DNA of 64,000 nucleotides, taken from Icerya purchasi (lineage: Eukaryota; Arthropoda; Insecta; Hemiptera; Monophlebidae). Shown here piece after piece: positions 34,557 through 47,702 of this stretch. The notes beneath the pieces are model-generated. The model did not search any database, had not been told where the DNA came from, and was given only the letters and a program-made list of their open reading frames with translations. The translations under genes were made by a program, and so were the position numbers. Positions within the stretch are counted from its first letter, which is position 1. The number at the start of each line of letters is the position of its first letter. The DNA lies in the NCBI GenBank assembly GCA_039619475.1, contig CM077116.1, positions 381,200,760 through 381,264,759 of the forward strand, in the 5' to 3' direction.

Positions 34557-35789
34557 GTGGACTTTGCCCTCTGCGCACTTACCAACCCTCGGTTTGTAAT
34601 AAGAAATTTAAATAAAAAGGTGTTCATTGTAAAACTTCTTTAAATAGAATACTATGAATTTTTTTTTTTTCTAGTTTACATTCAATAATAATACCGAACC
34701 GACTTGTACATCTCGATGCCTTCTAAAATAAATTTTACAGACTCATTCTTCCTTCTCAATCATTTTTTAAGCATCATTATACTTTCCTTTAGTATTACGG
34801 TTAATACGATGTTTTTCTAATATCATGCTTTTGTTAAAGATACAAAAAGTATAGCTGGACGAGTCTGTAAAATCGGCTCATCCCCGTCGATTTGGCTGAA
34901 ATTTGGCCCATATATTTTCCTTGCGAAAAAATTACGATCCTGAAAATTTTGAACCTTGGGGATCAAATTTCAGCCACTAACTTCAAAAAACATGTTCTTC
35001 AGTTTTTTAACCATATCTTTGCGAATTATGAACAGATTTTGAAAAACTTAAGTTGAGGTTGAAGAGAATTACGAGGCGCACATAACCCAGAATCAATTAT
35101 GGAGTCTCTCGAGGCAAAAACATAACCTAAAAAGTCAATTGAAAATTTCAAACTCGTCTAAAAATTAACGATATGATGGAATTTGGTATTGAAGCTTATA
35201 AAAACATTTTATAGAATAAAAATTAATACTCTGAATTTTTATAGATCTTTCGAAAGGGTAGAAAATGGTCGAAATTACAAAAAACCAAAAATTTTCGTTA
35301 TTTTAAGGACTTTAATGTATACCAAACGTAATTTTAATCTCGAAAATGAATTCTGCCACCCCCCAAAAAAAAAGAAATTTTAGTATACATACTTAGTTCA
35401 GTTTATCACAGTATGTGAATCAAAAACACGAGATTAACCTCAAAATAGCTCGTTTGGTGGCCTAAAACAACACAGAAACTCATTCTTTGACGTATTTTAG
35501 GACTTTATTATATACTAAACGCAATTTTAAACTCAGAAATGAGTTTAACGACCCAAAAAATCCCCTAGTATACATACTTAGTTCAGTTTGTCACGGTATG
35601 TGGCTCAAAAACAGAAAATGAACTTCAAAAAGACAAGCTTAACGACATGAAGAAATCCAAATATTTATTTCTTGACGTATTTCACACGATTTTTCGTACT
35701 CAGCTATGATACTAACCTCAAAAATCTTTAGTAGGCAGGCCCAAAATAAATATTTACGTAAAGTTACTCATCCCCGACCTTAGTTTGTG

Positions 35790-35791
<2 letters not shown>
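34557..35791. repeat. Unclassified repeat bounded by (TA)n on both sides
   Basis: It begins actagtggactttgccctct right after the (TA)n, a head loosely like the actagctgacccggcg head at 2574, and ends at the (TA)n at 35792. The right half is a degenerate tandem array (next entry). No coding motifs. Confidence 0.45.
35183..35770 (+). repeat. Degenerate tandem array, about 190-bp period, three units
   Basis: The shared words ttttaggactttaatgta, taccaaacgtaattttaa, cagaaatgagtt, agtatacatacttagttcag and tcacagtatgtg recur with a spacing of about 190-195 bp (for example 35300 and 35493). A third, weaker unit begins near 35685. Older-looking than the microsatellites around it. Confidence 0.6.

Positions 35792-35836
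<45 letters not shown>
35792..35836. repeat. (TA)n microsatellite
   Basis: About 22 TA dinucleotides. Confidence 0.95.
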
Positions 35837-35839
<3 letters not shown>

Positions 35840-38589
35840 GAAAGTAACCTTAAAATCATATGTAGCGAAAAAAAACTTTTAGAAATAATATTCTGCGATT
35901 TGCGAGAACAAGTAATTTTAATTTTTGAATTGGACACAATTTGTAAAACAGAATTTTACTAATGTATTCTAAATACAAGAAAAGTTTCCTATAATGATGC
36001 AATTTTGAAAAAAAAAAAAAGAATTTTAAATCTGCAATAATATAATCGAATATCCGGAAATAATTAAAAATGGACAAATTGCGAGAATATCGGAAAAAAT
36101 TCGTGCGATAATTAGCGATAAGCACAAAAGTCCAACGAATTATTTCCAGCTATTTGATTATGTTATTATTACTGAATTTCCATTTTTTTTGAATAAAAGT
36201 ATTCAAAGACAGAAAAATCATTTTTTTATAATAGGGACGTAGAGTGATAAGTGTGTGTGTGTGTACATTTATACTTCAACCATTCACATTTAGCTTTTCG
36301 TTATGATTTGAAGTTTTTATATTTTTTAAATAAAACTATTTATTATATTTTTATTTTTTTCTCTCTCGATTGTTTTTAGGCCCGCTAATTTCCATCAGCC
36401 GAACTCTAGCGTTACCAGAAATTTTCGCATTCAACGAAATTTGTATCATCTTTCAAGTGTTCCCGTGAGAGAGAAGTCGTTGAACTTTAAATTATTTTTT
36501 CCGGCTCTTCTTAGACACACTTTTAAAGTCATTCCGGATTGCCATTTATACAGCGGAAACCCTAAAAATAATACGAGATTGAAAAATTGATCGACTTCGC
36601 AGGAAGAAATTTGATACAGAACGAAAATTTTTTTTCTACACCCTCCTATCGGTATCCGATGAAATTAACGCAAGCTATCTTGCGCGTGTACCCAAATGAA
36701 GAAGCGCTACTTTTAGAGCCACTAATACAAACACCGTAAAAGCATTTGAAAGACGAATGTCTTTTTTTATTGAACTTTTAGGCTGGAGATTTTGCAATGC
36801 ACGACCAGCAGCCGGTCAATGATTCTGACATTATCGGTACGATGTCGCATATTTTCACCGTGAATGTTCGTTATAGCATTTGCAAAGTGTTAATATTACG
36901 AATAAATTTAACGAATGGCAAACTTTTCTGTCAGTTCTAAGCAAACTAGCGTTCCATACTTGCAAAGCGTTTATAATCCTCGAATGAATATAGTGCGTTT
37001 TAATAAATTCATTTTGGCATAGTACTAACTCAAAAACGGTAACCAAGGAGGGTGTAAATTTTGGACTCGGGATTGTTATAACACTTATTTGCTACACCAA
37101 CTCGTTGTAATGTTTAATAGTTTTATAAGGAAGTCGTGTGTTGCCCACATTAGAATTTTTTTTTTTTTTTTTTTTGGTATTTAAACTTACTGAAAATGAA
37201 AATTTGAATAAAAAAAGTAAAAATAGACCGCTGAAAGAAAAAGGGCCATGTTCTACGAAATAATTTCACGCAAGTATGCTTGCCGTTCATGGGCTATTTT
37301 TAAGGCTGATTTTTCTGCTCGAACATTAATAACACTTTCGAAACTGTCGGAATTTCTTTAGACGTGTATATGTATATCCAATTTCTCTTCTAGTCGGAGA
37401 AACAGGCCCGCCGGAAGAATTTTCCAGTTAAAGCCGAAAACTTTCGGCACACCTGCGGAATTCAGTTTTTCGACTTTGCCTGAATCTTTGCGAAGTCGTT
37501 TTCAGCAAGAAACCAATGTAAAAAGTGAAAAATCAAATTGTCTCGTAAAGTTTTAAGAAACTCGTTAAATAATTTATCGTCGAAGCCTTCAACTTTTTCT
37601 TATACAACATTAAATTATTACACTCCGTTTAATTTTTTGGTTTTTCATTTTATTCGCTTTTTTAATATTAATGCGTTAATTTTCTTTACCTGTAGTTATT
37701 ATAAAATTTAAAAACTTCAAAAATATACTTCCCTTTTAAAGAAATCGCTCTAAAAATGATAAATAATCTCTTAGAACGTTTTGCAAGCTGCGTACGACGA
37801 AAAGAAGAGCGCAGCAGACGCACTCACAATCACTCAAATAATTGCTTTGAAATTTACGAAATCCAGCTAGTCGTAAATTGTAAAGCAATATTTTCTTCCA
37901 AATGATGTCGAAAGTTAAATTTTATTCAAAATGTTTTTTACATCATTACCTCTCGCAACGATTATCATTTAGTTGTTTATAAGATCGGGTACAACACTCG
38001 TCGAGTCAGAACTGCAACTAAATTAGAGTTATACAACATGAACTCAGTGGTGTTTACGTATCGATGTGCAAAGGAAACATTCAAATTGGCATCATTTTCA
38101 AAAATTCAGCGTATAAAGCGATTTACGTAATATCCTTATCATAGCTCTGCAAATCAGACTAATTCCTACAAGCCATCTCCGAATACATCGATGGTAGTAG
38201 TTCATGAAACTGAATTAATTTCTACAGAGAAACAGTTACGGGAAGGAAGAAGACTCTGAGGTGAACGAAAAATCACAGGACAAGGAGTCAAAATATAAAA
38301 CAAACAAAAGAAAGAAATGTAAAGAAATTGTATAAACCTCTAAATCAAACATTAGCCAACGGTGAATTTATGCATCGCACGGTAATACGTGTATTACAAA
38401 CAATAGTTAAATAGGCAACGTGTGTATTTTACAAGAGGTTATCGTTTGTTTCAATTGAAATGTATAAAATAATCATCGGAGCCACAGTTAAGATCCATTG
38501 AGAATGTAGGCTACGAAACGATTAACGTAAGCAACGTTGTAATGAAAAAGAAGAAAATCAAAACAGAACGCTAATAAAAGTACCTTTAT
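35837..38589. other. No gene seen
   Basis: AT-rich DNA with a (GT)n patch at 36252-36264 and T-runs near 37158. The open frames at 35856-36125 and 36855-37046 (minus) are unrecognised. Confidence 0.35.
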
Positions 38590-39460
38590 AGCCCCTTTTT
38601 TAAAGACAATAGTTTTAAAGATATAATACGAAATAACCCACTCCGTAGTTTACTCGAAAGTTAAAATAGAACGGCCGCGAGTGAAAAAGAAATTTCTCGA
38701 TGTAAAAATTGCCAGCAACTAGGACACACCAAAACCGTTCAAGCAAAACATGTCAAATGCGGTGAAAATCATGGTGTAAAGAGCGATGTAAAAATCTTAA
38801 ACGTGCAAGATAAACTATAATCATAGGGGAATTCTACAAGGATCTGTGTTAAGGCCTAATTTGTGGAATATAATTTTCTTAAGGATTTAGAGCATTATGT
38901 TACGTACACAAATAAAAATAATAACCTATGTAGATGACATGCGGATAATCATCACTGATAAAACATTGGACTTATTAAGAAATTAAGTAATTCGAGTACG
39001 TGAAGTAGTAGAAGAGTTTTTAAATAAATTTAGCCTACATACTAACGTAGAAAAATCAAATTATACAGTATTTAAACAAATATTAGCTATTTTTAATTTA
39101 AATCAATACGGATTGGGGATACTAAATGTGTACAACAGATTAATTACTCAGCAGTAATAATAGATGATAAATTAAAATTTCCCAACTACTTTAACGATAT
39201 TAAAAGTAAATTAACGAAATTTATACGCATTTTTAATAAACTTTGTAATAATTAAATTATTAGAAAGAAATCAATATAAACCGGTAATATTACCGAACAT
39301 TCTAAACGCTAGTACTGTTTACATCGGCACGCTTAAAATGAAAAGACTTCACACAATTTTAAACGGTTAAGTACATCGAAAATTAATTTTAAAACATATA
39401 GAACAGTTAGTTATTACTCACCATTAATTACGGCATCATGTTATTAGAAATGAAGATAAC
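38590..39460 (+). pseudogene. Rearranged LINE remnant: ORF1 zinc knuckles joined to RT palm
   Basis: On the plus strand, KVKIERPRVKKKFLRCKNCQ and then QLGHTKT near 38660-38735, with KCGENHGVKSD at 38758-38790, are CCHC knuckles typical of LINE ORF1 proteins. Within 100 bp, ILQGSVLRPNLWNII (38829-38875) and ITYVDDMRIIITDKT (38915-38960) begin the RT palm loop and catalytic YVDD. LPNILNASTVYIGTLKMKRL follows near 39290-39345. The last parts closely resemble LINE B. ORF1 and the palm should be more than 1.5 kb apart, so a large internal deletion has joined them. Many stops; dead. Confidence 0.7.
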
Positions 39461-39494
39461 CGTATAACTTTATTTTAAATCTATATAAATATAT

Positions 39495-40075
39495 ATGTAA
39501 ACTTGGCCATTTTGGCTACGCAAGGGGCCGTGTGACCCCTCTTGCTTACATTCCTGTTTCTTTCTCTTCTATACCTTGTATAAAATGATCAAAATTTACA
39601 AGGTAATTCTAAATCGGTCCATATGAATATATAATCACATAATCGCAAAAATCCTATAAAATATAACAAACGTTACATAAAATTGGGATATTTTTTCTAA
39701 TAGGAGGTAGTCTAAGAATTACGTTGTAATTAATATATATACATATATAACTCGGCTATTTTGGCCTCGCAATGGGCTGTGCCGCTTCACACCTCTTGCT
39801 TTCATTTCTGTCTCTTTCTCTTCTATACTTTGTATGAAATGATCAAAATTTACAACGTAATTCTTACTGGCAGCATCAACACAAAAACAGATAACATAAC
39901 CACGAAAATCCTATCCTAATATTTAGCTTTCATTATATAAAATTAAGACATTTTTTTCGTTACACATTTCATTACATAAAATTGTGACATTCTTTAAATA
40001 ACAATAACAAAAATCCTATAAAATATAGCAAACGTTACATACAATTGAGACATTTTGCGAGAACAAAAACACGTT
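39495..40075 (+). repeat. Repeat family R, two tandem copies of about 250 bp
   Basis: Unit 1 begins acttggccattttggctacg at 39501 and unit 2 actcggctattttggcctcg at 39750. Both continue with cctcttgct, ctgt-tctttctcttctata, aaatgatcaaaatttacaa, aaaatcctat and cattacataaaatt. Unit 1 ends cgttgtaattaat with TA-rich sequence. The tail of the same family occurs at 29370-29568. Not coding; class unknown. Confidence 0.7.
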
Positions 40076-43000
40076 ACATACTCCTGCTCACGCTGATCGC
40101 CCGCTTTTCAATCTATAACTCAAAATGGTTTAGAATTCTATAATCCTATATTTAGTCCGCACCAGGTGAAAAGCCTAGCGCCGCACCACAAGGTTTTGCG
40201 CCGTGGAGACACGAACGCTGTTTCGTCAATTTTTTTCATGCCGTTTTTCAGCCGGCAGGTCATCGCGAGTGCGTACGTTAAAAACGCTACTCTGATTGTG
40301 CTTATTATTCTTAAAATATATTAATAAATTTGAAAAATATTGCAAATTAGTTTAAAAGTGTGCATATAGTATAAAATTCAATCGTAAACTATTAGAAAAA
40401 CATGTTCAATCTTTATCAGCGATATTATTCGTTACAGGATATGATATTGTTAAACTTTTCAGATTCTGGCGACTGTTAAACAGTTAGCGCACAAGGGATA
40501 GTTCCGTGAATGTACAAAAAAATTCTATTTCTTCTCAAAATTACCAAAAAAAAAAAAAAACAATCATAAAATTCTCCACCGCTACTCGTCTTTTTAAGAA
40601 TGTTCTCCCCTCTATTTTCTATCGGCAATTTGAAAATAGAAAAAAAATTTCAAATGTAATGTTCCCAGTGCGATCTTTTTTAAGTTTTTTTTCGTTTCCC
40701 TAAAAATCCTGCATGTTTGAGGCGTGATCTGATATTGATGTTTAGCGAAAAAGATGAAATAAGCGAGAGACGGTAAATTTCACCTTTTTTCACCACCGTA
40801 TGGACGTAATTGACGAAAGTTAGAGTTTCAAAAATGGGATTTAAAAACACCGGTGCGCGTTAAAAGGTTGAAACAATGTTCAGAGAGAGTAGGCTTTTTG
40901 CAGTCCTCAAAAACATCAATTTGAAATTTAAGTGTTATATTCACTTTGAGCTCGTAATGTGAAGGTTAATACGGTATAAGCACTAATTTTTCTTTTCATC
41001 TGGTGAAGGTTTCCTTTGATCTCTATTCCATTAAGGATATAGAGAAGTTTTATAATTTTTTAACCGGTCGGCGGCGGCGGTCGAAAAACACTGAATAATA
41101 AAACTGTCGAATGACGGAGATAAACCTCCCCTCCGCCATTTTTATTGCGGTCAGGAAAAATTAGAAAGCTCGACGGAAAAGGATCTTTTCGCATTTTGAA
41201 GAATCATATAAAAAATAAACTTCTCGCGGCAGTGTAATGTGTCGTTTATAAATTAAATTAACGTCGTAATTGTAATTTTTCCATCTGGAACCGCAACAAA
41301 CCGAAGTGAACTAGAAAAAAGCGAAAAAAAAAACGGAGGAAAAAAAACGTACACGGAAAATGAGGCTATCTCTGGTAAAAGAAAAATTTAAAAGAAAGAA
41401 AAACGTAATTCAAAAGAGCCTCTTCTGATTGTGGCTGCGTAACGCGAAGAAAATTAAAGCCTTTTATTATTTCGCCGTTATCGCATTTCTGCGCCGAATG
41501 AACAGAGGGCTGCGAATAAAACTCGGCAGGCCAGACATTTTTTCGGTTGTTTCAAGATGTTTTTATAGATAATTCGACGCCATTTCGCGCTGCTTTTACA
41601 CCAGAACTCTGGCTTAAGGCTGTTCTTGGCGAAATGAAGCGTTAAAATTTGGATGCTTGCCCGGACCATAGGTATATTTCCGATTTTCAAGAGAGGTAAC
41701 ATGTCGTTATCTGCCGTTATTTCCAGGAAAAACCGGCATACCAGCTAGCGTAATGACATCCGAATCGGAAAGCAGCACTTTCGCAGCTGTAAAAAGATGT
41801 GTTGGAAATGCTCCGGGTAACTCAAGTTTCCACTAGAAGATGCTCTCCGTGGAGAGGAGAGCGCGTATTATTTTCTCAGTCTCAAGGTGAATTCCAGCCG
41901 TTTATAGACAAGAAGCACATATTTAATAAATTACGGCCGCAGTCGTTTCATCTTCTATTAGCTCCATAAATTTTCCGCCTATTAAGCAAATACGAATGTC
42001 AAACAGCGCTGCATAAACTTCCTGGATCTGTGTACATTATTTACATTATATACATAATAAATAACGGTAGACTTCGGAATTATTATTTACACCTGCTACT
42101 AAGGGCCTCCAGTTGTTCTACTGGGAACCTTCCAGTGCGGCCCGTTGAATGAATGTGGTTGTACACCGGGTAAAGAGCTGTTGCATAATATAACATTAGA
42201 TAATGCGCAAACTACACAAAGCCTTACGCGCTCTAAAATGTGTTTGTAGATACTGCAGAAAATCCCAGTCGATATGATCTTTGTACCATCGAAAAGAGCA
42301 AAAATGAATATAGAGACAAAACTGTAACAATATCGAAAATGTCTTAATGAAAAAAAAAACGCGCTTAATGTACAAACATTTTTTGTTAATGGAGGCATTC
42401 AACCGGTTTTCAAAATGCTAAATGAAATATTCGCATTAGCCCCAAAATGCAATGCGTCGAACATCGCGCATTTTTATTTTATGGAAAAGTTTAATAAACG
42501 CGATGAAAAATGTAAATAACGAGAAGGAACTCTACATAAATACGAAATGGGACCCAAGATGGTTTTCCACGCTGTCGTCGGGAAAGGGATTATCTTTATT
42601 TCTCTAGTCGAATAGTTGGTTCGCGCACATTAAATTCGCAATTGTGTACGCTTTTGTTTTTTTTTGTTTTTTTTTTTTTTTTGGAGGGGGCATCACCGTA
42701 TCATTTTTTGTTTGCAAAGCCTATACGCCCCTGGTACGTCAACGTACGAGTAATGAATAAACATAAAACGTATGAAAAATATAAACAATAAATTTACATT
42801 TCAAACCAAGACGCGGGATGTCACTATTATTGGAAGGTCGAAGACCTCGCCGACGCTCGTGTGGAAAATAAAGAGAAGATACGAAGCTGCTGCATTGAGC
42901 GGCGCGAACAGAGCCATTTTCGGCGTATACCGACTGAAATTGTTACATCCTTCTTGATTAGCTGAGCGACTGCGTCGCGCACTACGCCTATACTGCAAAC

Positions 43001-44365
43001 GAATATTGCTCACCGAGCTTGATTAATTGCCCTTGCATATTTCTCAAGTTACATGTAAAGTTGGCCAGAGACTTTTGAATTATACGACAGTCGTAACTTT
43101 TCCAAAAACAACGTTCTCTATTTCCAATTACTTTTTTTTTGATTTTTCCATTTTAAATAATATCGGAATAGTCTCTCTTTTCGGAGTTAGTTATGAAACA
43201 GAGGAAGAAAAATACCGTCAATGTTCAAATCTTTTTCTGATTTGCATTTTAGAAATATTCCTGAACGTTTCGGAAAAACAAAAAAAAAAGCAGGCTAAGG
43301 CTTTTCCGAAACGAAAATCATTTGATAGAATACGTTTGCATTTGCTACTTCAACCCGAAAAAAGAAACGCAGAGCATTTGAAAAGTTTTTCCGGTAATTC
43401 ACTTTTAAATTAATTTTCCGGTTTTATAAAAATTAATTACTTTTATTAAAACTTATCTTGTGCCTTTTTTTCTTTTTTTCTTTTTTTTTTTTTTTTTCCG
43501 AACAATAAAGTAAATCTCAGATGATTGCCGCCAGTTTCAAACTTGGCTCGGCGACCCTCGAGAGATTCTATAATAATTATTCGGCGACTCGGTGCTTTTC
43601 CTTCTGGTTTTTCTTGCCGATTTTTCGTTTTTGTTTTTTACAATAATTTAAATTTATAGAATTTCTATTAATTTACACATTAGTACAATTCGGAACTGGA
43701 AAGCAAGGAGTACCAAAAAAAAATGTTAGAAAAAGCCTCTTGTAACGGACTATTACGCGTAGCTTATTTTCGTTTGCTACACCATGGTTGCTGGTATTTA
43801 AGCGAGCAAAACGGAAACTAATTTTATCAACACGACTAATACTTCTCTCCTTTTTCGTCACGTTGTTATTAACTCAGAACGGCTAAACGCAACGCGACGA
43901 TAATTGTAGTAATTTGAAGTTGCCCTGAGTGAGCTTTTTAATTAACCTTTTTCCGTTCAGCCTGCTTTCTACGAAACGGTTACTCTTGGCCTGAAAATAG
44001 TTTGTCGCAAAACTGAATTTAATCAATGTGCTTATAGTAGAACGTTCGTATAAGTTTTCAAGATAATCATTCCTTTCTTTTTTTTTTTTTTTTTTTTCTT
44101 ATAATAGTGCCTCTAATAAAACTTAATTAAATGTGTATTAATGTAGAATAAAAAAATTATCGCGAACTAACTTTTTTTTTTTCCCCTGCTTATTATTAAT
44201 TATTTTAAACATAAATTTAATCGTACGAAAAAAAAAGGTATCAAACAACTAGAAATTATATACAACAGCGTATATATTTTACCTGTAGTAACATTTTCTG
44301 GTTCAAGCCTTACACAGTTAAGAATTTAAAAAAATTAAAGTTATCTTCAACAATTTTTTGTGTTT
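40076..44365. other. No gene seen, about 4.3 kb
   Basis: AT-rich DNA with several poly-T runs (42655-42682, 43465-43498, 44078-44097). The open frames at 41478-41702, 42099-42402, 42772-43013 and 43027-43413 do not resemble known proteins. A possible decayed hAT-type end (cgcccctg) is at 42729-42736 without a partner. Confidence 0.35.
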
Positions 44366-44369
44366 TGAT

Positions 44370-46035
44370 TAATAAAAAATAAATTGAAACAAACGCCTTT
44401 ATACACAAAAAATATAATCACAATATAAATTATAAAACTTATAAAAATTATAATGATAGCCGACTAGTTTCAGATAGCAACGATCCACAATCATGGGGCT
44501 TATTAACTTTTAATAACATATAAAGTGAAAACAGAACAAAACAAACGCAAAAAACGAAATCATAAAGTCGATAAGTTTATAAAAGTCGAATTTAAAAGTT
44601 TAAAAAGTTTAAAAAATCATTATAAAAAAATATAAAAATTTTAAATATAAAACATTTTACTAAACTGAATTCATTATACTAAATATTTATTTATTTATTT
44701 ACATGTCGTATACAACAACTGAGGATAGGGACACGCAAGAAATTACAAAATTACGGAAATTGAAAACAATGAAAAAAATAAAAATAAAACAAAGAGAAAT
44801 TAACAAAGATTAACAAGATTAAAACAGCTTTAGCAAATTAGAAGATTTTAGAAATTGAAATAATCGGTTAAGTACGGTTTCTTCATCGCGCAACAAATCC
44901 TTTAAACTGGATGGTATTCCGCATTGTTTCCGATAATGATCATCAATTAGGCATTTAATCAGTAGGTGTTCGACGGTTAGTTGGCAATCACATGTCGGGC
45001 ACTAGGGCGTAGGTTCTTCATTTAATAGATATGAATGCGTAAGACGAGTGTGCTCAAGTCGCAGTCTGCATAACGTTACCGCCTATTTTCTGCTTTCTCG
45101 GCTTAAGGAAAGCCATGGGGCTTCGTAGACGATTTTATGGAGCGTAATTTATTTTCTGTAGGTGAATTTCGCCGCCAATCGTTGTTCCAGAGTTTATTAA
45201 TATGGCGTTTAAGCTGATGTTTAAAGTCGGTAAACGGGTACCGTTACGTTCGAAGTTAACAGGATTATTGTCTGGAAACTGCGTGTTAAATATTCTGTTA
45301 TTGTTGAATTTTTGTGATATAAAATTGTTAGGTAAAATCCAGTTGATTTATATCTTTAATAATTTTTAAAACGTCATATCTATATTAATATCATTACATA
45401 TGTGATGCTTCTCTAACATTGTTTTGCAAACGTCGATTTATCAATATGTCACTAAGAAGAACATGTTTATGCGATTAGATACGGACGTATTGATAAAAAT
45501 CAACGTTTACGAAACGTACAATTTTAGAGGAGCCATGACATATGTAATGATATTAATATAGACACGACGGTTTTAAAAATTATTAAAGGTATAAATCAAC
45601 TGGATTTTGCGGAACAATTTTATATCAAAAAAATTCAACAATAACAAAATATTAAACATTCAAATTTCTAAACAATAATCCGTTAGTAAATATTTAGTAT
45701 AATGAATTCAGTTTAGTAAAATGTTTTATATTTTAAATTTTTATATTTGTTTTTTAAATTTTTATATTTTTTTATATTGATTGTTTAAATTTTTTTTATA
45801 CTTTTTAAACTTTTAAATTCGACTTTTATATTGAAACTTATCGACTTTATGATTTCGCTTTGCGTTTGTTTTGTTCCGTTTTCACTTTGTGTTATAAAAA
45901 GTTAATGAGCCCCATAATTATGGATCGTTGATATCTGAAACTAGTCGGCTATTTTTATAATTTTTATAATTTACAGTTTATTGTGATTACATTTTTTATG
46001 CGTAAAGATGTTTGTATCAATTTATTTTTAGTAAT
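44370..46035. mobile_element. Large fold-back element with arms of about 0.5 kb
   Basis: The right arm (about 45490-46035) is the reverse complement of a left arm that is split in two (about 44370-44690 and 45255-45448). Matching landmarks include gccgactagtttcagata (44459) against tatctgaaactagtcggc (45935), the actgaattcattatactaaa block (44664) against its complement near 45700, and a tcaactggattt block near 45340 and 45595. A loop of about 40 bp separates the arms. The interior carries no coding motif. It is either a long-TIR DNA element or an inverted duplication. Transcripts would form a long hairpin. Confidence 0.75.
44690..45255 (-). pseudogene. LINE 3' end (I-superfamily type) inserted in the left fold-back arm
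   Basis: This segment has no counterpart in the right arm. Its minus strand encodes LEHTRLTHSYLLNEEPTP at about 45057-45004, one stop, then a zinc motif CPTCDCQLTVEHLLIKC and GIPSSLKDLLRDE, the standard C-terminus of RNase H-bearing LINEs. The 3' side is a (TTTA)n-like run at 44690-44700, read as aaataaat on the minus strand, a common LINE tail. It is strongly 5'-truncated. It shows the fold-back element is older than this LINE insertion. Confidence 0.75.
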
Positions 46036-47699
46036 TTAGAAAGAATCTACCGATTTATTTTCTAGGAATAAGTTCAATCAATCAATCAATATATTTTGGA
46101 ATATGTGTAATGGAATACATATAGAAAATCTTAATTATATAAAACCGCAGAAGCGCTCAATTAGCGCGAGTCGCAAAAATATTAATGAATATTCATGGAC
46201 TACTATTATATGCTAATGATTGTATATACTACTATAGAGAGATATATGTATATATTAACATGAGAATTTTGAAAATCTATAAATGTCTACATAGACACGA
46301 TTAATTTTTGAAAACACGCAGAATTTCTTTATAGATTTTTTATAAAATGTCGAATTTACACCGATTTTTTATTTTCTCATTCGCATGACAGAGAACACCC
46401 TTTAGCACTCCCATTCATTCGTGTAAGCACGTTTTAATGGATTAATTCTGAATCGATAACGCTTCTTTATTCAATCAAGTTTCCAAAATTACACACTGAT
46501 CAGCGCCCGTGACAATAAGGGGTTAAAATATTAACCGTACAAGATTAGGTAGAAGCACGGTTGCCTTAACTGTAACAGTTGATTGACGAACTATGCGCAT
46601 TCGAAGCTATATTCCCATTCGATTTTTAAAATAGAAATTGCTATAACGTAAAGTGCGGAGTAGAAACGTTTCGAAATTAATTTATACAATAATAATTTTA
46701 CATTATTTCGTATAATCAAAGTTATTTTAATGCTCGCTTTGTTAATTACGTTAATGTTACCGAGTTTAATGGACAAAAATCCTATAACATCAATAATCAA
46801 CCAGCTTTGATTTTGTGCGCACTCGTAAAATATCTTCCATTCGATGAACATTCAAATTGGAATCGTCGTCAAAAAGCCAAACTAGTCTGTGAATTCAAAA
46901 TTTGATTACATCGAACGTTAAACACCGTAAGCCCTAGCTTATAATTAGTCAGGCAATAATGTGTTTCGTTCGGATGAGACCTGTGGTGTTCGAATATTCT
47001 ATAAATCAAGAATGCAGAAAAGTTTCTTCTTGCACTGGATTAATGTCTGCGATTGACGAGCCCAAAAGAAAGAAAGTAAATAAATAAATAGAGGAATAAT
47101 TTTCGTTTATAACTTTGGTAGTCGGCAAAATCCTGAATTTTAATCTAACCAGTCGAATTAAATTTCTCGAATGTCGCAATAACCAACCGACAATGTTGCA
47201 CGCAATTAATTTGAAAATGAAAAAAGAAGAGAATAGAAGTTAACGCCGCATGAGAGCTTTGCGAACGGGTAAATATGCAAAAGAGGAGGAGGAGTTCCTG
47301 TCGGAATTTTATCTATTATCTTTTATAACAATAGCGGGAATTCAGAATACGAAACCACCGGCGAATACTTCTCGCTAATCTTCGTAATTAAAATGAGGTT
47401 ATACGTGCGCAAACCCCCCCGCTTAAGCTTCGAATGAGCAAATAGACGATATTCTGTTCTGCCCATAGAAAAGTAAGCAGAAAATAGTACATCTACAGAA
47501 TCGATAAAGAACTGTACTCATTTAATTCGACCGTACACTGCAGTTATTTTTGATCTCGGAAATTGCGACTTTAATGGTTTTTGAACGTGTCTTTTATGGC
47601 TAGAAGCCGGTGAAAAATTTTTTGTGGCACTTGTTTTTCTACAATACGAAACGATACAGATTAGAATTGTGATTGAATGAATTATTAAATTGGCCGGTG
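46036..47699. other. No gene seen
   Basis: AT-rich DNA with a short (ATCA)n run at 46076-46089. The open frame at 46591-46851 (minus) is unrecognised. Confidence 0.35.
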
Positions 47700-47702
47700 A
47701 TT

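Noticed and set aside
42680..42740. ggagggggcatcacc and cgcccctgg as hAT-type ends
   Set aside because: Suggestive words only; a second end could not be located.
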